From Marinovum sp034669705 (GTDB taxonomy: Bacteria > Pseudomonadota > Alphaproteobacteria > Rhodobacterales > Rhodobacteraceae): 64,000 nucleotides of DNA. Each line of letters opens with the position of its first letter. The first letter of the stretch is position 1. The stretch covers positions 8,116 through 72,115 of the forward strand of contig NZ_JAXMOR010000023.1 in NCBI RefSeq assembly GCF_034669705.1, read 5' to 3'. Of the stretch, positions 1-8,275 are shown in pieces. The notes under the pieces were generated by a model. It saw only the letters and a list, made by a program, of their open reading frames with translations. It made no database searches and was not told the origin of the DNA. Made by a program: the position numbers and the translations under genes.

Positions 1-50
1 GCCGATCGTGGATCCCCTGCCAGAGGCAGGACCGACAGGAAGGACCCAGA

Positions 51-1292
51 ATGACACATGCAGACTATGCCCTGACGCAGGCGCACATCGTCGACACCCT
101 TGCCGGAGAGATCGTGACCGGACAGGCGGTGGTGATCCGCGACGGCCGCGTCGCCGCGCTTATGCCGGAAGCCGACCTGCCCGCCGAGATGACGCAGGTC
201 TCGCTCGAGGGCCGTTACCTCTCGCCCGGGCTGATCGACTGCCACGCGCATTGCTTCATCGGCGGGTTCGACGACGGCACCTCGGTTCTGCCCTCGGAGC
301 TGACGGCCCGCGCCGGGATGCATCTCAAGGGGATGCTGATGCGCGGCTTTACCACCGTGCGCGATGCCGGCGGTGCCGATCAGGGCCACCGGGCGGCAGT
401 CGAAAAAGGCGTGTTCACCGGCCCGCGCCTCTTCGTCTCGGGCCGCATCCTGTCGCAGACCGGCGGCCATGGCGACCACCGCGGGCGCGCCGACACCTGC
501 CATTGCTCGGCCGAGATCGGCGGCACCTCGGTGATTGCCGATGGCGTCGACGCGGTGCGCAAGGCGGTGCGCGAGAACGCCCGGCAGGGGGTCGATCAGA
601 TCAAGATCATGGCCGGCGGCGGCGTCAGCTCTCCGGGTGACAAGCTGATCCACCCGCAATATTCGATGGAGGAACTCTATGCCATCGTCGACGAGACCGA
701 GCGCTGCGGCCGCTACGTGCTGTCGCATGTCTATAGCGACCTCGGCATCCAGCGCGCGGTGACCGCCGGGGTGCGCACCATCGAGCATGGCAACTTCCTG
801 ACCGCCGAGACCGCCGCGCTGATGGCCGAGAAGGGCGCGCATCTGGTGCCGACCCTCATTACCTATGAGGCCGACGGCAAATACGGCATGGATTTCGGCT
901 GGAGCCCCGAGAATGCCGAGAAGAACGCCGAGGTGCTGGCCTCGGGGCTCGACTCGCTGCGCGTGGCGCAGGCGGCGGGGGTGAACATCGGCTATGGCAC
1001 CGACCTCTGCTGGTCGCCCAAGCGCTATCAGGGCGACGGTCTGATGATCCACCAGGAGGTCTGCGGCCCGGCCGAGGCCCTGCGCCATGTCACGATCAAC
1101 AACGCCAAGGTGGTGCGCATGGAAGGCCAGATCGGCCAGATCACCGCCGGCGCCCATGCCGATCTGCTGGTGGTCGAGGCCAACCCGTTCGACGATCTCG
1201 CCTGCTTTGGCCAGCACGACAACAAGCTCGTCAGCGTCCTGCAGGCCGGCCGGACGGTGCGCGACGACACCGGTCTTCTGGCGCAGGCATGA
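51..1292 (+). CDS. metal-dependent amidohydrolase (imidazolonepropionase/prolidase-like)
   Basis: A 413-residue cytosolic hydrolase of the amidohydrolase superfamily, probably acting on an amide or cyclic amide. The full set of metal ligands is visible: HAH at about residues 65-67, a likely carboxylated lysine in QIKIMAGGG (K185), histidines in LSHVYS (H226) and EHGN (H246), and the terminal aspartate in YGTDL (D318). The overall pattern resembles the Sgx9260/Xaa-Pro dipeptidase-like branch rather than cytosine deaminases. The start has a good ribosome binding site (AGGAAGGA) about 6 bases upstream. An FCD regulator follows after a stem-loop. Only 50 bases precede it in the window, so its operon partners are not visible. 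The fold is secure; the substrate is unknown. Confidence 0.85.
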   Translation: MTHADYALTQAHIVDTLAGEIVTGQAVVIRDGRVAALMPEADLPAEMTQVSLEGRYLSPGLIDCHAHCFIGGFDDGTSVLPSELTARAGMHLKGMLMRGFTTVRDAGGADQGHRAAVEKGVFTGPRLFVSGRILSQTGGHGDHRGRADTCHCSAEIGGTSVIADGVDAVRKAVRENARQGVDQIKIMAGGGVSSPGDKLIHPQYSMEELYAIVDETERCGRYVLSHVYSDLGIQRAVTAGVRTIEHGNFLTAETAALMAEKGAHLVPTLITYEADGKYGMDFGWSPENAEKNAEVLASGLDSLRVAQAAGVNIGYGTDLCWSPKRYQGDGLMIHQEVCGPAEALRHVTINNAKVVRMEGQIGQITAGAHADLLVVEANPFDDLACFGQHDNKLVSVLQAGRTVRDDTGLLAQA

Positions 1293-1297
1293 TCTCT

Positions 1298-1339
1298 GCC
1301 GCAGGGACCTCCCGAGGCGACAGGGGAGGTTCGTGCGGC
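1298..1339. terminator. two-tier stem-loop after the amidohydrolase gene
   Basis: GCCGCA pairs with TGCGGC and, inside a 3x3 internal loop, ACCTCCC pairs with GGGAGGT around a 10-base loop. It lies just after the stop codon of the first gene. There is no clear T-run, so it may be a processing or stability element rather than a full intrinsic terminator. The rest of the 240-base gap up to the regulator shows no gene. Confidence 0.5.
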
Positions 1340-1530
1340 GCAGGGTTTCGGGCGGCGGCGGCCGCCTTTGCCAGGGACCCGGGATCGCGATAGTCTGGCG
1401 AGGACGGTGATTTCTGCGCCGGCGGTCCAGATTGGATTTGCCTTCGCCCCCGCAGAAACGGCAAAGAGACACAACACCGCAGCCAGGCCGGCGTTCCGCG
1501 CGGACGCGCACAGACGAAGAGATTGACGCC

Positions 1531-2199
1531 ATGACGAAACAGCCCTCTTCCCCGGACCTTTCGGCACCGCAGCGCCGCGGCACCCTGGCGGGCCGGGCCT
1601 ATGACGCGATTTCCACCATGATCGAACAGCGCGAGCTGGCCGCCGGCAGCGTCATCGTCGAACAGCAGATCGCCGACCTTCTGGGCATCTCGCGCACCCC
1701 GCTGCGCCACGCCCTGCAACGGCTCGAGGCGCAGGGCGTGCTGGTGAAATCCGCCAACCGTTCGTTTCAGGTGCGCAAGGTCGAGCTCAGCGAATACCTG
1801 CAGAGCCTGAAGGTCCGCGAGCTGCTCGAGGCCGAGGCAGCGGCGCTCTGCGTCGACCGGGTCGATGCCGCCGCGCTGGCCGGGGCCCGCGCGGCCTTGC
1901 AGGCGGTGAAGCAGCAGCAGCGCTATGAAATGCTGGCGCATTGGCGCTCGGATGACGAGGTGCACGGGCTGGTGATCGAGAATTGCGGCAACCGGGTGAT
2001 GGCGGACATGCTGCACGCGCTGCGCGCCAGCACCAAGATGTTCGAGATCGACAGGCTGGCCGAACGGCTGGAACCCGACACCCGCCAGCACGAGCTGATC
2101 CTCGATGCGCTGGAGGCGCGAGACGGCCGGCTGGCGCGCAAGGCCATGGCCGGCCACATCCGCTCGCTGCGCCAGTTCGCGATCGACACCATCTCCTGA
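1531..2199 (+). CDS. FCD-domain GntR-family transcriptional regulator (copy A)
   Basis: A one-component regulator: N-terminal winged helix (residues about 15-80, recognition region LGISRTPLRHAL) and a C-terminal all-helical FCD ligand/metal-binding domain. The open frame extends 99 bases upstream, but the ATG at 1531 is preferred because the paralogue at 17858 starts with the same MTKQ sequence and similarity begins there. The two proteins share long identical runs such as HALRASTKMFEIDRL and MLAHWRSDD, so they are recent duplicates or parallel acquisitions. Such proteins normally repress catabolic operons and are released by a substrate-derived acid. The target here is not marked; it could be the amidohydrolase upstream or the operon ending at 8.6 kb. 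Confidence 0.9.
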   Translation: MTKQPSSPDLSAPQRRGTLAGRAYDAISTMIEQRELAAGSVIVEQQIADLLGISRTPLRHALQRLEAQGVLVKSANRSFQVRKVELSEYLQSLKVRELLEAEAAALCVDRVDAAALAGARAALQAVKQQQRYEMLAHWRSDDEVHGLVIENCGNRVMADMLHALRASTKMFEIDRLAERLEPDTRQHELILDALEARDGRLARKAMAGHIRSLRQFAIDTIS

Positions 2200-2482
2200 G
2201 CCGCGCGCGGCCGCGGGATCGGTTGCTCTATAGTCGTAGAGCCTGGCGCCACTGCCGTGCTGGCCAGGCCGAAGGGCAAATCAACAGGTTAAACAATCTT
2301 GAAACGGCAGATGTATGAGGCCGCTGGCGTCGGCTTTCTTCCGGCGCGCCTGCAGCATTCGGCATGACACCCCTCAGAAATCGGGGTGAACCCAGATTTG
2401 CATGCCGATTGACAAAGACCAACGCGGTTGTGGCGTTTCAAACGGGAGGCGCGGCTTTTCGACCCTCCAAGGGAACCACCGC
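2200..2482. other. intergenic stretch without a supported gene
   Basis: Between the FCD regulator and the LysR remnant I see no coding region in either strand. The open frames here have no family signature. The segment joins unrelated modules and may be decayed sequence belonging to the lost front part of the LysR gene. Confidence 0.4.
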
Positions 2483-2761
2483 TCGCCCGCCTTCTACAAC
2501 CAACTGATGACCATGTGCTCGTCGTGCGTGGTCCTGCCGCGCGCCGTGGTCGAGGCGAACACGATGTACACCGCCATCGGGATGGTGAGCACTGGCGCCG
2601 GGATTGCCTTTGTGCCGCAGCGCGTGAGCTGCATGGCCATCCCCTCGGTGTGCTCCGTGCCCTTGGCCGACCGCGACGAGGCGGCGGCCCTGTCGCTGGG
2701 GCACTCCGCGACCAAGGTGTCGCAGAGCACCCGCAAGCTGATCGATTTTGCGCGCGCCTGG
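2483..2761 (+). pseudogene. remnant of a LysR-type regulator (C-terminal effector domain only)
   Basis: In one frame the sequence encodes a stretch typical of the second half of a LysR substrate-binding domain: SPAFYNQL, then a STGAGIAFVPQ segment (usual form SAGLGVALVP), then a PLADRDEAAALSLGH strand and a closing KLIDFARAW helix. There is no DNA-binding domain, no start codon in context and no first half of the effector domain, and the frame runs on into the antisense of the next gene. I read it as the surviving 3' end of a LysR gene truncated during insertion or loss of DNA. A complete LysR gene is ruled out by length. Confidence 0.6.
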
Positions 2762-2806
2762 CGCGGCGCTGCCCGCGTCCTACAGAACATGGCGAGCTGT
2801 TTTCCC

Positions 2807-3118
2807 TCATCCGCCCTCGTGTCGACCGGTGGAGAACACACTGGCCAGATTGTGGATATGCACCCAGCCTCCCGCCTCTGTTTCGGCGGTGAAGACGCCG
2901 ATGACCATGCCGTTGCGCAGCGGACGGTCGCCGATGCGTGCGGCGGACAAGGCCAGTTTGTGATAGCCGGGAATATCCTCGGCCGCCGAAATCTCCAGCG
3001 GCGCGCCCGGTCCGGAAACCACCACCGGTTCGCCCTTCTTCACGGACCGGGTCAGCACCGCGACCGTGTCTTCCGGGCGGAGCCGGACGGCCCGCACCGC
3101 ATGCGATGTCTCTGTCAC
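2807..3118 (-). CDS. UxaA-family hydro-lyase, small (SAF-domain) subunit
   Basis: A 103-residue SAF-domain protein, equivalent to the N-terminal domain of altronate/galactarate dehydratases and to the small subunit (SuyA type) of two-subunit members. The core reads AVLTRSVKKGEPVVV and closes with VIGVFTAETEAGGWVHIHNLAS, the usual ending of this domain. It starts with GTG at 3118, overlapping the large-subunit stop by 4 bases, with GGAGAG upstream. Together with that subunit it should form one iron-dependent lyase acting on a sugar acid, hydroxy acid or sulfonated hydroxy acid. It ends the operon, facing the LysR remnant. Confidence 0.8.
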   Translation of the reverse strand: MTETSHAVRAVRLRPEDTVAVLTRSVKKGEPVVVSGPGAPLEISAAEDIPGYHKLALSAARIGDRPLRNGMVIGVFTAETEAGGWVHIHNLASVFSTGRHEGG

Positions 3119-4287
3119 AATGTCTCTCCGAAACGCGCGATGACTTCATTGCTCTCGCCGAGGATCTCTCCGAACGTCAGCGCGCCCGAGGACACTTCGA
3201 CAATCCGGCGGATCAGCGCATCGACACTTGCTTCCATAAGGTCTGGCCGGGTCAGCGCGTCCGCGCAACAATAGTCGAACTGAACCGGCAGATTGCGCGC
3301 CGTGTCGGCGTTGGCGGTGATCTTGAGGGTGGGGGCCAACCCGCTGACAAACGAATTGCCCACGCCCGAGGTGAACAGGGAGATCTGCGCCCCTGCCGCC
3401 ACCAGTCCGGTCAGCGACTCAGGGGTGTAGGACGGGCCGTCCATGGCGGCCAATCCAGGTCCGTGCATCGCCGCGCCATAGTCGAGAAAGGCGGTGATCG
3501 GCGCGCTGCCGGACTTTGCGATGCTGCCGATGGCCTTGTCCTCGATCGTGGTCAGACCCGAGGCGATATTGGCATCGTTGGGATTGTTGCCGATCAGGTC
3601 CAGCCCGACCTGCCGCGCCAGTGCCACGCGCCGCTTGACCGCCTGCGTCATCTGCGCGGCAATTTCGGGGGTTGCGGCCCGAGCGGCCAGATGCGCCTCG
3701 CATCCGAGCCATTCGGTGGTTTCGCCGAACACCGCCGCGCCGCCATCCGCAACCAGGCGGTCCGTGACAAGACCCAAGAGCGGGTTGGCCACCAACCCCG
3801 AGGTCGGATCGGACATGCCGCATTCCAGCGCGATCAGCAGATCGCTCCACGGCCGTGGCGTGCGCTGTTGCCGTGACATCTCCGCCATCAAGCGCGCGCC
3901 GGTCCGCACAGCAGAGGTGCGGAAGTCCAGGGCATCGCGATTGGCATCATCCAGCGACACCGCCGCAATGGGCCGGTCGTCTTCCGACAGGCGTTCAAGC
4001 AAGGCATCGGATTTGCCCGCATGCGCGCTCAGGATCAGGACCGCACCGGCGTTGGGGTGACGTGCCAGGTTCTCCACGGTTGCGTTGACCGGCGCTTCCC
4101 CGCGTCCGTTGATCGCCACGCCGTGATCCATCGTGATCAGCTGGCTGCCAACCAGATCCTGGGCGATATGGCGGGCCGACGGCGCCGTCAGCCCCGTCAG
4201 GTTCAACACCAAAAGGACATTGCGGATACCCGGACGCCCCTTTGCGCGCTGGTATCCAAGAAATGTTGGGGCCGCAGGTCGGGTCAC
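3115..4287 (-). CDS. UxaA-family hydro-lyase, large (catalytic) subunit
   Basis: A 390-residue catalytic subunit related to altronate/galactarate dehydratase and to (2R)-sulfolactate sulfo-lyase SuyB. Recognisable pieces are GYQRAKGRPGIRN at the front, IALECGMSDPTSGLVANP in the middle (usual ECGGSD form), GLTTIEDKAIGSIAKSG, and VPTLKITAN-type text near the end. The start is GTG with AAGGA 8 bases upstream. Residues 280-330 differ clearly from the SuyB fragment at the right end of the window, so this is a distinct subfamily and probably not a second sulfolactate lyase. A TctABC importer and a GntR regulator sit beside it. Substrate unknown; a hydroxylated di- or monocarboxylic acid is likely. 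Confidence 0.8.
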   Translation of the reverse strand: MTRPAAPTFLGYQRAKGRPGIRNVLLVLNLTGLTAPSARHIAQDLVGSQLITMDHGVAINGRGEAPVNATVENLARHPNAGAVLILSAHAGKSDALLERLSEDDRPIAAVSLDDANRDALDFRTSAVRTGARLMAEMSRQQRTPRPWSDLLIALECGMSDPTSGLVANPLLGLVTDRLVADGGAAVFGETTEWLGCEAHLAARAATPEIAAQMTQAVKRRVALARQVGLDLIGNNPNDANIASGLTTIEDKAIGSIAKSGSAPITAFLDYGAAMHGPGLAAMDGPSYTPESLTGLVAAGAQISLFTSGVGNSFVSGLAPTLKITANADTARNLPVQFDYCCADALTRPDLMEASVDALIRRIVEVSSGALTFGEILGESNEVIARFGETL

Positions 4288-4302
4288 GGTTATATCCTTG
4301 AA

Positions 4303-4324
4303 TGAGTACTTAATTAAGATATCA
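4303..4324. promoter_or_regulatory. 22-bp palindromic operator, copy 1 (probable GntR site)
   Basis: TGAGTACTTA and TAAGATATCA are imperfect inverted arms around a 2-base centre, lying between the divergent lyase operon and the GntR gene. The same layout, with a shared TGATATCT(C/T)A arm, occurs upstream of tctC at 8096-8117. The region is AT-rich compared with its surroundings. It is probably the binding site of the regulator encoded next to it. Confidence 0.65.
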
Positions 4325-4386
4325 GTGGCCGGAGCGTATCAGCCACAAGGCTTTCCAGCCGCGCGCAGCCAAGGACGACCAGTTTC

Positions 4387-5064
4387 ATGACCGATGCAGC
4401 CACGCCCAAGACCGGTACTTTGCGCAACGTTGCCCATGAACGCTTTATGGAAAACCTGAACGCAGGCGTGTTGAAACCCGCGCAGCTTGTCACGCAGCGC
4501 GAGCTTTGTACCCTTCTCGACGTGCCGATGGGTCCGATGCGCGAGGCGCTGAAGCGGCTGGAAGGCGAAGGTATCGTCACCCTCATTCCCCAGCGTGGCA
4601 TCCGCATTCTGGACATCGATGAAAAGACGATCAACGACGCCTTCAGAATGCGCCTGATGGTCGAGATCGAGGCCGTGCGCGCCTATGCCGATCAGGCGGA
4701 CAAATCCGCCGCGATTGAACTGCGGTCCCGGACGGAGGCCGCCGCCAACGCGACCGTCACGACGCCGGAACCGCTGGACCTGAGCGAGATCAACGCGCGC
4801 ACCGCGCTGGACCATGAAATGCACCGACTGTTCGTCAACGCAATGGGCAACGCCTTTGCGGACGAGTTGTTTGACCGCATTCTGGGCCGGCTGCAATTGT
4901 CGCGGCTGGTCTTTCGGCTTCGCAACTATACCGACGACAGGGCGATACGGGAGCATCTGAATATCCTCGATTTCGTCATTGAGGGCGACCCGGACTCCGC
5001 GGGCACCGCGATGGAGACGCATCTGCAAGCGTCGTGGCGCCGCGCGCTTGGCGTGTCGCGCTGA
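4387..5064 (+). CDS. FCD-domain GntR-family regulator of the UxaA/TctABC module
   Basis: A 225-residue regulator with a winged helix at residues about 12-75 (LLDVPMGPMREALKRLEGEG, the GntR pattern with MGPMREAL in place of SRTPLREAL) and an FCD domain. Histidines in LDHEMHRLF, REHLNIL and ETHLQASW fit the metal-binding positions of FCD proteins. It is divergent from the lyase operon and convergent with the transporter genes, whose promoter carries a second copy of the palindrome next to this gene. That arrangement points to it as the local regulator, probably a repressor released by the transported acid or its product. The upstream AAGGA is 11 bases from the ATG, a weak start. Confidence 0.88.
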   Translation: MTDAATPKTGTLRNVAHERFMENLNAGVLKPAQLVTQRELCTLLDVPMGPMREALKRLEGEGIVTLIPQRGIRILDIDEKTINDAFRMRLMVEIEAVRAYADQADKSAAIELRSRTEAAANATVTTPEPLDLSEINARTALDHEMHRLFVNAMGNAFADELFDRILGRLQLSRLVFRLRNYTDDRAIREHLNILDFVIEGDPDSAGTAMETHLQASWRRALGVSR

Positions 5065-5071
5065 CCGCCGG

Positions 5072-5494
5072 TCACGGCAGGTCGACGCCCAGCCAGTAGG
5101 CAAAACAAAGCCAGGTAAAACCGGTGGTTGCGACCGCGATAATGGCGGCGATGGCGATGCTGCGCAGCGTCCGTTCTGGCAGCAGATAGAGATACCCCAG
5201 AAACAGGAACACCGGCGTCGCCGCGAGATAGCTGACCCTGAGCAACAGCACATACCCGACCAGCCCCGCCATGCCCGCCATCACCGTCCCGGCGCTGCCT
5301 TCGGAAAAGATCGGCCCGCCCATCGGCCGCGTCCGGCTGTGCACCAGCGCCCACCCGGCCAGGGCTGCGGTCAGGACACCGGTGAATACCGGAAAGCTCC
5401 AGGCGGGCGGCTTGATCGCCCAGGCCTCCCAGGTCAGGGCGGCGCAAAAGACGACCACCAGAGCCAGCAGCGCTTTCTCGAGAACGGACATCAT
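5072..5494 (-). CDS. tctB: TctB-type small membrane subunit of a tripartite tricarboxylate transporter
   Basis: About 140 residues with four predicted membrane segments (LALLVVVFCAALTW, VFTGVLTAALAGWAL, GMAGLVGYVLLL and a long hydrophobic C-terminal stretch), the size and layout of TctB proteins. Translation starts at ATGATG overlapping the TctA stop by 4 bases, with GGGGAGG in the end of tctA. It completes a TctC-TctA-TctB importer, a secondary transporter of carboxylates driven by an ion gradient. The sequence of TctB proteins is poorly conserved, so the call rests largely on position and membrane pattern. Confidence 0.85.
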   Translation of the reverse strand: MMSVLEKALLALVVVFCAALTWEAWAIKPPAWSFPVFTGVLTAALAGWALVHSRTRPMGGPIFSEGSAGTVMAGMAGLVGYVLLLRVSYLAATPVFLFLGYLYLLPERTLRSIAIAAIIAVATTGFTWLCFAYWLGVDLP

Positions 5495-7026
5495 TTGCCG
5501 GCCTCCCCGCCTGCGGACAGTCTGCCGCCCAGACGTGCGGCGCGCTTGTTGCGAAGGCTCAAGAACAGCGGCGTGGCAATGGACAACACGCAAAGGGCAA
5601 TCAGCACCAGTGAAATGGGCCGGAACACCATCGTCAGGTAGCTGCCCTGCGCCTGTGCAATCAGCAGCGAACTGGTGAATTCACGTTCGGCGATCGGCCC
5701 GAGGATCAGGCCCAGACCAATGGGCGCGGCCTCAACCCCGATGCGACGAAAGGCATATCCGCCGATCCCGAGGGCCGCCATGATGATGACACCGAACATC
5801 GAGTTGGTGACGGAATAGGCGCCGACACTGGCAAACACCAGGATGGTCGGCGCCAGATAGGTGCGCGGAATGCGCAACACCAGCGTCGACACCCGGATGA
5901 TCAGGAAATATCCCAGCGGTGCCAGCAGGATGCTGGAGATCAGCAGACCGATCATGAACGACATCGCCACGCCCGAGCCATCCGAGATCAGGTTCATGCC
6001 GGGCCGCATCCCAAACGACATCAGCGCGCCAAGGATCACCGCAGCATTCACATTGCCCGGAATTCCCAGTGCCATCATCGGGATCAGGCTGCCGCCGACC
6101 ATCGCGTTATTGGCCACCTCGGAGGCCATGACCCCTTCGATGCGGCCCTTGCCAAAGCTGGCGCTGTCACGGTCCCAGCGCCGCGTTTCATTGTAGGAAA
6201 TGGTCGACGCGATGGGCCCGCCTGCGCCGGGAAGCATGCCGATCACCACGCCAATGGCCGAGGACCGGAGCAGAACATCCCAGCGCCGCCCCATCGCCTT
6301 CATGACCTTGGCCAGGGCGTCCTTCTGGGCGCCAATCTCCGGCGTGGGGCGATCTCGTTCGTCACTGGCAAGGCTGGACAAGACCTGCGCCACGCAAAAC
6401 AACCCCAACAGCGCCGGGATCAGGTGAACGCCGGAAATCAGCGAGGACTGGCCGAACGTGAAGCGCGGCATGCCCCAATAGGGATCGATCCCGATCAAGC
6501 TGATCGCGATGCCGAGCCCACCGCCAACCAGGCCCTTCAGCATGTTTCCCTCGGACAGCGCGGCAATCGTCGTCAGGCCCAGCACTGTCAGCCAGAAATA
6601 TTCCTGCGGGCCGAAGCGCAGCGAGAACTCCGCCAAGGCGCCAAAGGTGAACAGCAGAACCAGGATACCAACGGCGCCGCCAAACACCGACCCTGCCAGC
6701 GCGGCCAGCAGCGCCTCTTTCGCGCGGCCTTGCTGGGTCATGGGAAAGCCGTCAAAGGTGGTTGGCAGGGATGACGCCGTGCCCGGAATGTTCAACAGGA
6801 TCGCGGCATTGGCATCACCATACATCGCGCCCATGTAAATCGACCCGAGGACCAACAGCCCCATGAGCGGGTCCATCGGATAGACCACGGGCAACAGCAA
6901 CGAGATTGCCATGACAGAGCTGAAGCCCGGCAGCGCGCCGATGATGGCACCGAACACGGTCGCCAGGGCGATCATCAGCAGGATCGTCGGATCCATTGCC
7001 GCAGCAATGCTTTCGGAAAAAGGCAT
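5491..7026 (-). CDS. tctA: TctA-type large permease of a tripartite tricarboxylate transporter
   Basis: A 511-residue inner-membrane permease with about twelve hydrophobic segments. The family signatures are clear: FGAIIGALPGFSSVMA near the front, the GAMYGDANAAILLNIPGT motif (residues about 63-80), and the second internal-repeat motif VIGMLPGAGGPIASTISY, followed by NNAMVGGSLIPMMALGIPG. Length is normal for TctA (about 500). It follows tctC after a 62-base gap holding a stem-loop and overlaps tctB. The importer probably delivers the substrate of the UxaA-type lyase encoded divergently. Confidence 0.95.
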   Translation of the reverse strand: MPFSESIAAAMDPTILLMIALATVFGAIIGALPGFSSVMAISLLLPVVYPMDPLMGLLVLGSIYMGAMYGDANAAILLNIPGTASSLPTTFDGFPMTQQGRAKEALLAALAGSVFGGAVGILVLLFTFGALAEFSLRFGPQEYFWLTVLGLTTIAALSEGNMLKGLVGGGLGIAISLIGIDPYWGMPRFTFGQSSLISGVHLIPALLGLFCVAQVLSSLASDERDRPTPEIGAQKDALAKVMKAMGRRWDVLLRSSAIGVVIGMLPGAGGPIASTISYNETRRWDRDSASFGKGRIEGVMASEVANNAMVGGSLIPMMALGIPGNVNAAVILGALMSFGMRPGMNLISDGSGVAMSFMIGLLISSILLAPLGYFLIIRVSTLVLRIPRTYLAPTILVFASVGAYSVTNSMFGVIIMAALGIGGYAFRRIGVEAAPIGLGLILGPIAEREFTSSLLIAQAQGSYLTMVFRPISLVLIALCVLSIATPLFLSLRNKRAARLGGRLSAGGEAGK

Positions 7027-7050
7027 GAAATGGGGTCTCCCGGCCCGCGA

Positions 7051-7069
7051 CGGCCCAGCCTATGGGCCG
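7051..7069 (-). terminator. stem-loop between tctC and tctA
   Basis: CGGCCCA and TGGGCCG form a 7-bp stem around a 5-base loop in the 62-base gap after the binding-protein stop codon. It has no T-run, so it more likely stabilises the tctC message or partially terminates transcription than ends it. Confidence 0.5.
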
Positions 7070-7088
7070 CCGTTGAAAGGAACCAACC

Positions 7089-8039
7089 TCAGTCGATCAG
7101 TTCATACTTGCGCAGCAACTCGGTGGTGCTTTGCTCCATCGCCATCACCGCCTGTTCCAGCGCGGCACCATCCTGCCAGATCGCGCCCTGCCCCTGATCG
7201 GCGGATGCGGCGACAAAGCCTTCGCTTTCGGTGACCGATTGCAACGTCTCGCGCAGATGGGTCAGTACGTCGTCCGGCAATCCTTCTGGCGCCACGATGA
7301 TCCGCGCCGTGGACAGGTCGATCGGAATGCCCTTTTCGCTGAATGTCGGGACATCGGGAGTGAAATCCGACCGCTCCGCAGCGGTCACCGCAAGGGCGCG
7401 CCCGTTTTCCTGACTGGTGAAAAGGCCCAGCCCGATCAGTCCGGCCGTCACATGCCCGCCGGCAATGCGCGCCACGGTATTCGACCCGCCCTGCGTCGGA
7501 ACCAGCGTCACTTCGACCCCGGCGCCGTCCATCATCTGCAAGGCTGCCAGATGGGCCGCGCCCATGGTGCCGGTGATTGCCAGCGTCATCGTGCCCGGCG
7601 CGTCCTTGGCCGCTGCCAGAAACGCCTCGAGGGTCTGGTAGGGGCTGGTTTCAGGCACCATCAAGACAATGGGGTCGGCGTTCACGCGCCCGATGTAGTC
7701 GAAACTGTCCAGCGCGAATGTGCCGGTTCCTGCCACCGGTTGGACGACCATATTCGGCAGGTTCACGATGCCGACGGTGTATCCATCCGGCTTGGCCCGA
7801 CTGATTTCCGCCGTGCCGACAGCGCCGGCCGCCCCCGGCTGATACTTGAAGTTGAAGCTCTCGCCGGTCTGCTCTTGCCAGAACCGGTCGACCGTCCTGG
7901 CCACGCGGTCCGATCCGCCGCCCGCGCCGAACGGCACGATCATTGTCACCTGACGCTCCGGGTATTCCGCCGCTGCCTGCGCCACGCCCAATCCCAGCAT
8001 CGCAACCGCCAGAACGCCGGACTTAATCATGGTTTTCAT
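7089..8039 (-). CDS. tctC: TctC-type periplasmic binding protein
   Basis: A 316-residue extracytoplasmic solute receptor (Bug/TctC family). A Sec signal peptide of about 24 residues ends at AQAAAEY. Next comes the family opening YPERQVTMIVPFGAGGGSD, whose loop binds a carboxylate, then the KPDGYTVGIVNL and VTAGLIGLGL segments and the C-terminal helix with LRKYELID. The start has a strong GGGAGGA 7 bases upstream. It is the first gene of the tctCAB operon, transcribed from a promoter containing the 22-bp palindrome. Expected ligand: a hydroxylated or sulfonated carboxylate, matching the lyase next door. Confidence 0.93.
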   Translation of the reverse strand: MKTMIKSGVLAVAMLGLGVAQAAAEYPERQVTMIVPFGAGGGSDRVARTVDRFWQEQTGESFNFKYQPGAAGAVGTAEISRAKPDGYTVGIVNLPNMVVQPVAGTGTFALDSFDYIGRVNADPIVLMVPETSPYQTLEAFLAAAKDAPGTMTLAITGTMGAAHLAALQMMDGAGVEVTLVPTQGGSNTVARIAGGHVTAGLIGLGLFTSQENGRALAVTAAERSDFTPDVPTFSEKGIPIDLSTARIIVAPEGLPDDVLTHLRETLQSVTESEGFVAASADQGQGAIWQDGAALEQAVMAMEQSTTELLRKYELID

Positions 8040-8095
8040 ACAAATTTCCTCCCATTTCGATCTCCCGGGCCCAAGCTCCGCGAGGATATCTCGCT

Positions 8096-8117
8096 TGATA
8101 GCTCAACTGAGATATCA
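8096..8117. promoter_or_regulatory. 22-bp palindromic operator, copy 2 (probable GntR site)
   Basis: TGATAGCTCA and TGAGATATCA form inverted arms (9 of 10 positions complementary) around AC, 57 bases upstream of the tctC start. A larger exact inverted pair GATATCTC/GAGATATC (8085-8092 and 8109-8116) overlaps it. It matches the palindrome at 4303-4324, so both arms of the module are probably controlled by the same GntR protein. Confidence 0.65.
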
Positions 8118-8275
8118 GCATCTAAGGAGGTCGCACAGCCCCTCACGCCCTGTCAAGTGGCTATTGTCTGTCGGTAAATGTCTGGTTTGCAGCGCCCGGG
8201 TGGCAGTACCGGCTTCGACGAAGCCGCCCGCGGCACGGACCTGCGGCGCAACTTGCATGCCGTCTGGGAGATCAC

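Noticed and set aside
2402..3274. A 290-codon plus-strand open frame as one intact gene
   Set aside because: Only residues about 28-120 match anything (LysR effector domain); the rest is antisense to the UxaA-type genes.
3115..4287. A second suyB (sulfolactate sulfo-lyase) gene
   Set aside because: It shares the family fold and a TTT neighbour with the locus at 63.5 kb but diverges strongly in the comparable C-terminal region and has no slcC, comC or sulfite exporter beside it.
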